This document shows positions 13,826 through 15,792 of a DNA stretch of 15,792 nucleotides, piece by piece. The position numbers and the translations under genes were made by a program. Positions within the stretch are counted from its first letter, which is position 1. Every line of letters begins with the position of its first letter. Source of the DNA: Hydromicrobium sp964415365 (GTDB taxonomy: Bacteria > Actinomycetota > Humimicrobiia > Humimicrobiales > Humimicrobiaceae); assembly GCA_964415365.1 (NCBI GenBank), contig CAYPYW010000040.1:1-15792 (forward strand), read 5' to 3'. The notes beneath the pieces were generated by a model, which was not told where the DNA came from, did not search any database, and saw only the letters and a list, made by a program, of their open reading frames with translations.

Positions 13826-15382
13826 ATGACTGAAAGCAAAAAAATAAATGTAATATATATCAATGCATCAGATCTTAAACCATCTGCCTATAATCCGAGG
13901 ATATGGAATAAGGTTGCGCTAGAAAAGCTAACCGAAAGCATAAAAAGATTCGGCCTAGTCGACCCCCTTATGGTAAATAGTGCCCCAAACAGAAAGAATG
14001 TCCTGATCGGTGGTCATTTTAGGCTGGAAGTTGCAAGAAGGCTTGGTATTAAAATCGTTCCAGTTGTTTATGTAAATATACCCGACATAAAAAAGGAGCA
14101 AGAACTCAATCTTCGGTTAAACAGAAATACTGGGGAATGGGACTACGACCTCTTAAAATCTTTTGACGTAGATCTACTCTTAGATGTCGGATTTGATAAT
14201 TCTGACTTAGAAGCAATTTGGGATGAGAACCTCTCAGTTGAAGATGATGAATTCAATGTGCAGGATGAACTTTTAAAAATAAAGGAAGTTAAAACAAAAC
14301 CCGGAGATATTTATAAATTAGGCTCTCATATTCTTGGATGTGGTGATGCACTTGACGCCAATTTTATAGATAGGCTTATAGGTAAACCACGAATAGACAT
14401 GATATATCTTGACCCTCCATACAACATTTCCCTTGATTATGACAAAGGAATTGGTAGCAGAGCAAAATATGGTGGCAGTCTTACTAAAGATAATAAGACA
14501 GATAGCCAGTATAGGGATTTTTTAACCAGTGCCATAAGTAATGCACTGGGAAAGATTAAAAAAGATACCCATGTATTCTGCTACTGTGACGAATCCTATA
14601 TCGGAATGCTTCAGGATATATACAAAAGTCTTGGAATAGATAACAAAAGAGTATGCCTCTGGATTAAAAACAATCAGAATACTACACCTCAGGTAGCATT
14701 TAACAAGGCATATGAAGCCTGCGTGTACGGCACTATAGGAAACCCCTATCTATCAGATAAACTAACCAATCTAACTGAAGTTTTAAATAAGGAGGTAGAA
14801 ACAGGAAATAGAATGATTGATGATATCTATGATATTTTTAATATTTGGTTAGCTAGAAGGGTAACCACTAAGTATAATGGCAACTGCAAAGCTATAAGAG
14901 TTAGAGAAGAAGAAGTATTAGATCAGGTAAAAGCTATACTAAGAAGTCTAGTTATCCCTGAAAATATTTTAAAAGAAATGGTCTCACATCTTAAAAAGAG
15001 TAATGAAAGTAAGGAAGAATTTCTAAAGGCTGAAGAAAAGGCAATACATAACGAATACAATAAAATTCAATCAAAGCTTAAAATACTACTGAACGTATTG
15101 CTAAATGAGAGTATTACTCAAGATGAATATGATGAAAACGCATATGAATTAAAACAAAGGCGGTATGAATTAACCGACAGATTAAGCAGGATAACAAAAG
15201 CTGATGAAGAATACTCAATTACGCTTATTTCCTTACTAAATATATGTTCTAGGGCACCTGAATTATTTGAAAGTTCGAAAGTTGAGCAAAAAAGAGCCCT
15301 TATTAATTTTTTACTTTCGAACTTACAACTTAGAGGCAAAAAATTAGAATATACCTTAAAAAACCCTTTGATGTACTGGTAA
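13826..15382 (+). CDS. In-frame chimera: ParB-domain DNA methyltransferase fused to a serine-recombinase C-terminus
   Basis: The 518-residue frame joins two unrelated proteins. Residues 1-346 are a phage-type ParB/DNA methyltransferase. A ParB-like domain (about 8-100) carries NPRIW, LVDPLMV and IGGHFRLEVA. It is followed by LGSHILGCGD (165-174) and the methylase catalytic motif DPPY (196-199), then WIKNNQNTTPQVAFNKAYE (279-297). The protein stops resembling a methylase at about residue 346 (near base 14863). The expected downstream S-adenosylmethionine-binding FxGxG block and target-recognition part are missing. From about 347 on it reads TTKYNGNCKAIRVREEEVLD, then a long coiled coil and LFESSKVEQKRALINFLLSN, the C-terminal end of a large serine recombinase. 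The recombinase catalytic domain is absent. Neither enzyme should work. No strong ribosome-binding site precedes the ATG. Confidence 0.8.
   Translation: MTESKKINVIYINASDLKPSAYNPRIWNKVALEKLTESIKRFGLVDPLMVNSAPNRKNVLIGGHFRLEVARRLGIKIVPVVYVNIPDIKKEQELNLRLNRNTGEWDYDLLKSFDVDLLLDVGFDNSDLEAIWDENLSVEDDEFNVQDELLKIKEVKTKPGDIYKLGSHILGCGDALDANFIDRLIGKPRIDMIYLDPPYNISLDYDKGIGSRAKYGGSLTKDNKTDSQYRDFLTSAISNALGKIKKDTHVFCYCDESYIGMLQDIYKSLGIDNKRVCLWIKNNQNTTPQVAFNKAYEACVYGTIGNPYLSDKLTNLTEVLNKEVETGNRMIDDIYDIFNIWLARRVTTKYNGNCKAIRVREEEVLDQVKAILRSLVIPENILKEMVSHLKKSNESKEEFLKAEEKAIHNEYNKIQSKLKILLNVLLNESITQDEYDENAYELKQRRYELTDRLSRITKADEEYSITLISLLNICSRAPELFESSKVEQKRALINFLLSNLQLRGKKLEYTLKNPLMYW
14864..15382 (+). mobile_element. 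C-terminal remnant of a large serine recombinase
   Basis: This is the second half of the chimeric frame. TKYNGNC resembles the end of the recombinase zinc ribbon, where a Cys usually precedes TKY; that Cys codon is replaced at the junction. The coiled-coil region (about residues 385-460 of the frame) and the C-terminal FESSKVEQKR and NLQLRGKKLEY segments are typical. The resolvase-like N-terminal domain with the catalytic Ser is missing, so this marks a lost integrative element. Confidence 0.75.
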
Positions 15383-15402
15383 ATTTGGATTATTGTTCTG
15401 GA

Positions 15403-15426
15403 TGGCTGGGGAGGGAGGATTCGAAC
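15403..15426 (-). repeat. tRNA 3'-end fragment, probable attachment-site scar
   Basis: Read on the minus strand, this 24-nt piece begins with the T-loop GTTCGAATCC and ends CCCCAGCCA, including an encoded CCA. The discriminator G with an acceptor strand CTCCCCA suggests tRNA-Gln. No matching 5' half, anticodon arm or T-stem partner (GGAGG expected) exists in 15427-15510, so it is not a gene. Integrating elements often duplicate the 3' end of a tRNA gene at their border. It lies 20 bp after the recombinase remnant, as an att site would. Confidence 0.6.
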
Positions 15427-15471
15427 TAAATACTATTTCCACTTTTTCTCTTCTTAAGAGGTTACCACTTT

Positions 15472-15499
15472 TTATGGAAGCTGATTGCGGCTTCCATAA
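15472..15499. repeat. Inverted repeat (10-bp stem) in the spacer
   Basis: TTATGGAAGC (15472-15481) pairs exactly with GCTTCCATAA (15490-15499) around an 8-nt loop. No T run follows on either strand, so it is not an obvious terminator. Two copies of CCACTTTTT, 26 bp apart, lie just to the left (from 15439 and from 15465). Its role is unknown; a recombinase-binding site is possible next to the att-like scar. Confidence 0.45.
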
Positions 15500-15544
15500 G
15501 AATATAAACTGATCTGGTTGCTAATTGGGGATTGTTAATTACAT

Positions 15545-15573
15545 TTGACACTTAAAATCTTCTTTTATAAAAT
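15545..15573 (+). promoter_or_regulatory. Promoter for tRNA-Met and tuf
   Basis: A perfect -35 TTGACA (15545-15550), 17-bp spacer and -10 TAAAAT (15568-15573) lie about 70 bp upstream of the tRNA. A strong consensus is what a tRNA-tuf transcription unit would need. Confidence 0.7.
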
Positions 15574-15646
15574 TTATCCTTACTTTAAAAATAATAAAAA
15601 TTAATTATAATTACTCTTACTGGTAATGTGTGTGTAAAGTTCTAGT

Positions 15647-15722
15647 GGCGGTGTAGCTCAGTGGTTAGAGCACACGGTTCATAACCGTGGGGCCATTGGT
15701 TCAAATCCAATCACCGCTACCA
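15647..15722 (+). tRNA. tRNA-Met (CAT anticodon), elongator type
   Basis: A complete 76-nt cloverleaf with encoded CCA. The acceptor is GGCGGTG with CACCGCT (one G-U pair at 1-72), the D stem is GCTC/GAGC, and the anticodon stem is CACGG/CCGTG. The anticodon CAT is at 15680-15682. The T arm is ATTGG-TTCAAAT-CCAAT. It lacks the C1-A72 mismatch and the three G-C pairs of an initiator, so it is the elongator, or less likely the tRNA-Ile whose CAT is modified to lysidine. It sits 36 bp upstream of tuf and is probably co-transcribed with it. Confidence 0.95.
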
Positions 15723-15758
15723 ATTTTATGGAATTCAATATAAAGAAAGGAAACTCTT

Positions 15759-15792
15759 ATGGCTAAAGAAAAATTTGAAAGAACAAAGCCTC
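15759..15792 (+). CDS. tuf: Elongation factor Tu, first 11 codons (runs off the window)
   Basis: ATG at 15759 opens MAKEKFERTKP, the near-universal EF-Tu start. GAAAGGAAA lies just upstream as ribosome-binding site. EF-Tu delivers aminoacyl-tRNA to the ribosome. A tRNA-Met directly before tuf is a conserved type of arrangement and marks the right end of the window as core genome. Confidence 0.9.
   Translation, partial: MAKEKFERTKP

Overview
The window is AT-rich (about two thirds A+T by eye) bacterial DNA. It uses GTG and TTG starts freely and has Shine-Dalgarno sequences of the GGAGG/AAAGG type. The gene content suggests an anaerobe: a CUT1 sugar transporter with no local ATPase, a uroporphyrinogen-decarboxylase-fold (URO-D) methyltransferase, a free corrinoid protein and a free MetH-type activation protein. 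An Atribacterota- or Clostridia-like organism would fit, but that is a guess from gene content; no marker gene is complete. The right end enters core genome, with an elongator tRNA-Met followed by the first 11 codons of tuf (EF-Tu).

Layout. (1) Positions 1-860 are an insertion graveyard: two 23-bp-spaced direct repeats at the very left, then a heavily decayed IS91-like transposase. (2) Positions 861-10711 are a sugar-catabolism locus. A leftward pair (PfkB kinase, then URO-D methyltransferase) diverges from a rightward series: SIS-domain sugar-phosphate isomerase/deaminase, two ABC permeases, a lipoprotein sugar-binding protein closed by a 21-bp hairpin, an AraM/glycerol-1-phosphate-dehydrogenase-like enzyme, a GntR/HutC regulator and a ribulose-phosphate-3-epimerase-family enzyme. 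The 99-bp divergent gap holds two overlapping, face-to-face sigma-70-type promoters with a TGGT-N4-ACCA palindrome lodged in both, a natural site for the GntR regulator. (3) Positions 10712-12500 are a corrinoid module: a decayed N-terminal piece of a second URO-D methyltransferase, an intact MtaC/MtvC-like corrinoid protein, and a convergent stand-alone MetH activation-domain protein. (4) Positions 12527-15426 are mobile-element debris: a 401-residue unknown protein with a C-terminal zinc ribbon, and an in-frame chimera of a ParB-domain DNA methyltransferase with the C-terminal part of a large serine recombinase. A 24-nt tRNA 3'-end fragment follows and looks like an attachment-site scar. (5) From 15427 on is core DNA: promoter, tRNA-Met, tuf.

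How the genes may work together. SIS enzyme, PfkB kinase, CUT1 permeases, binding protein and HutC-type regulator together resemble the content of the Bacillus frl (Amadori-product) locus, or an amino-sugar/ketose pathway. The RPE-family epimerase and AraM-like dehydrogenase are the odd additions. The URO-D methyltransferase shares the divergent control region with the sugar genes, and a corrinoid protein and a reactivation protein lie a few kilobases away. The most interesting reading is therefore a sugar regulon with a cobalamin-dependent methyl-transfer step, for example removal of a methyl group from the imported substrate. That link is inference; the gene identities are much firmer.
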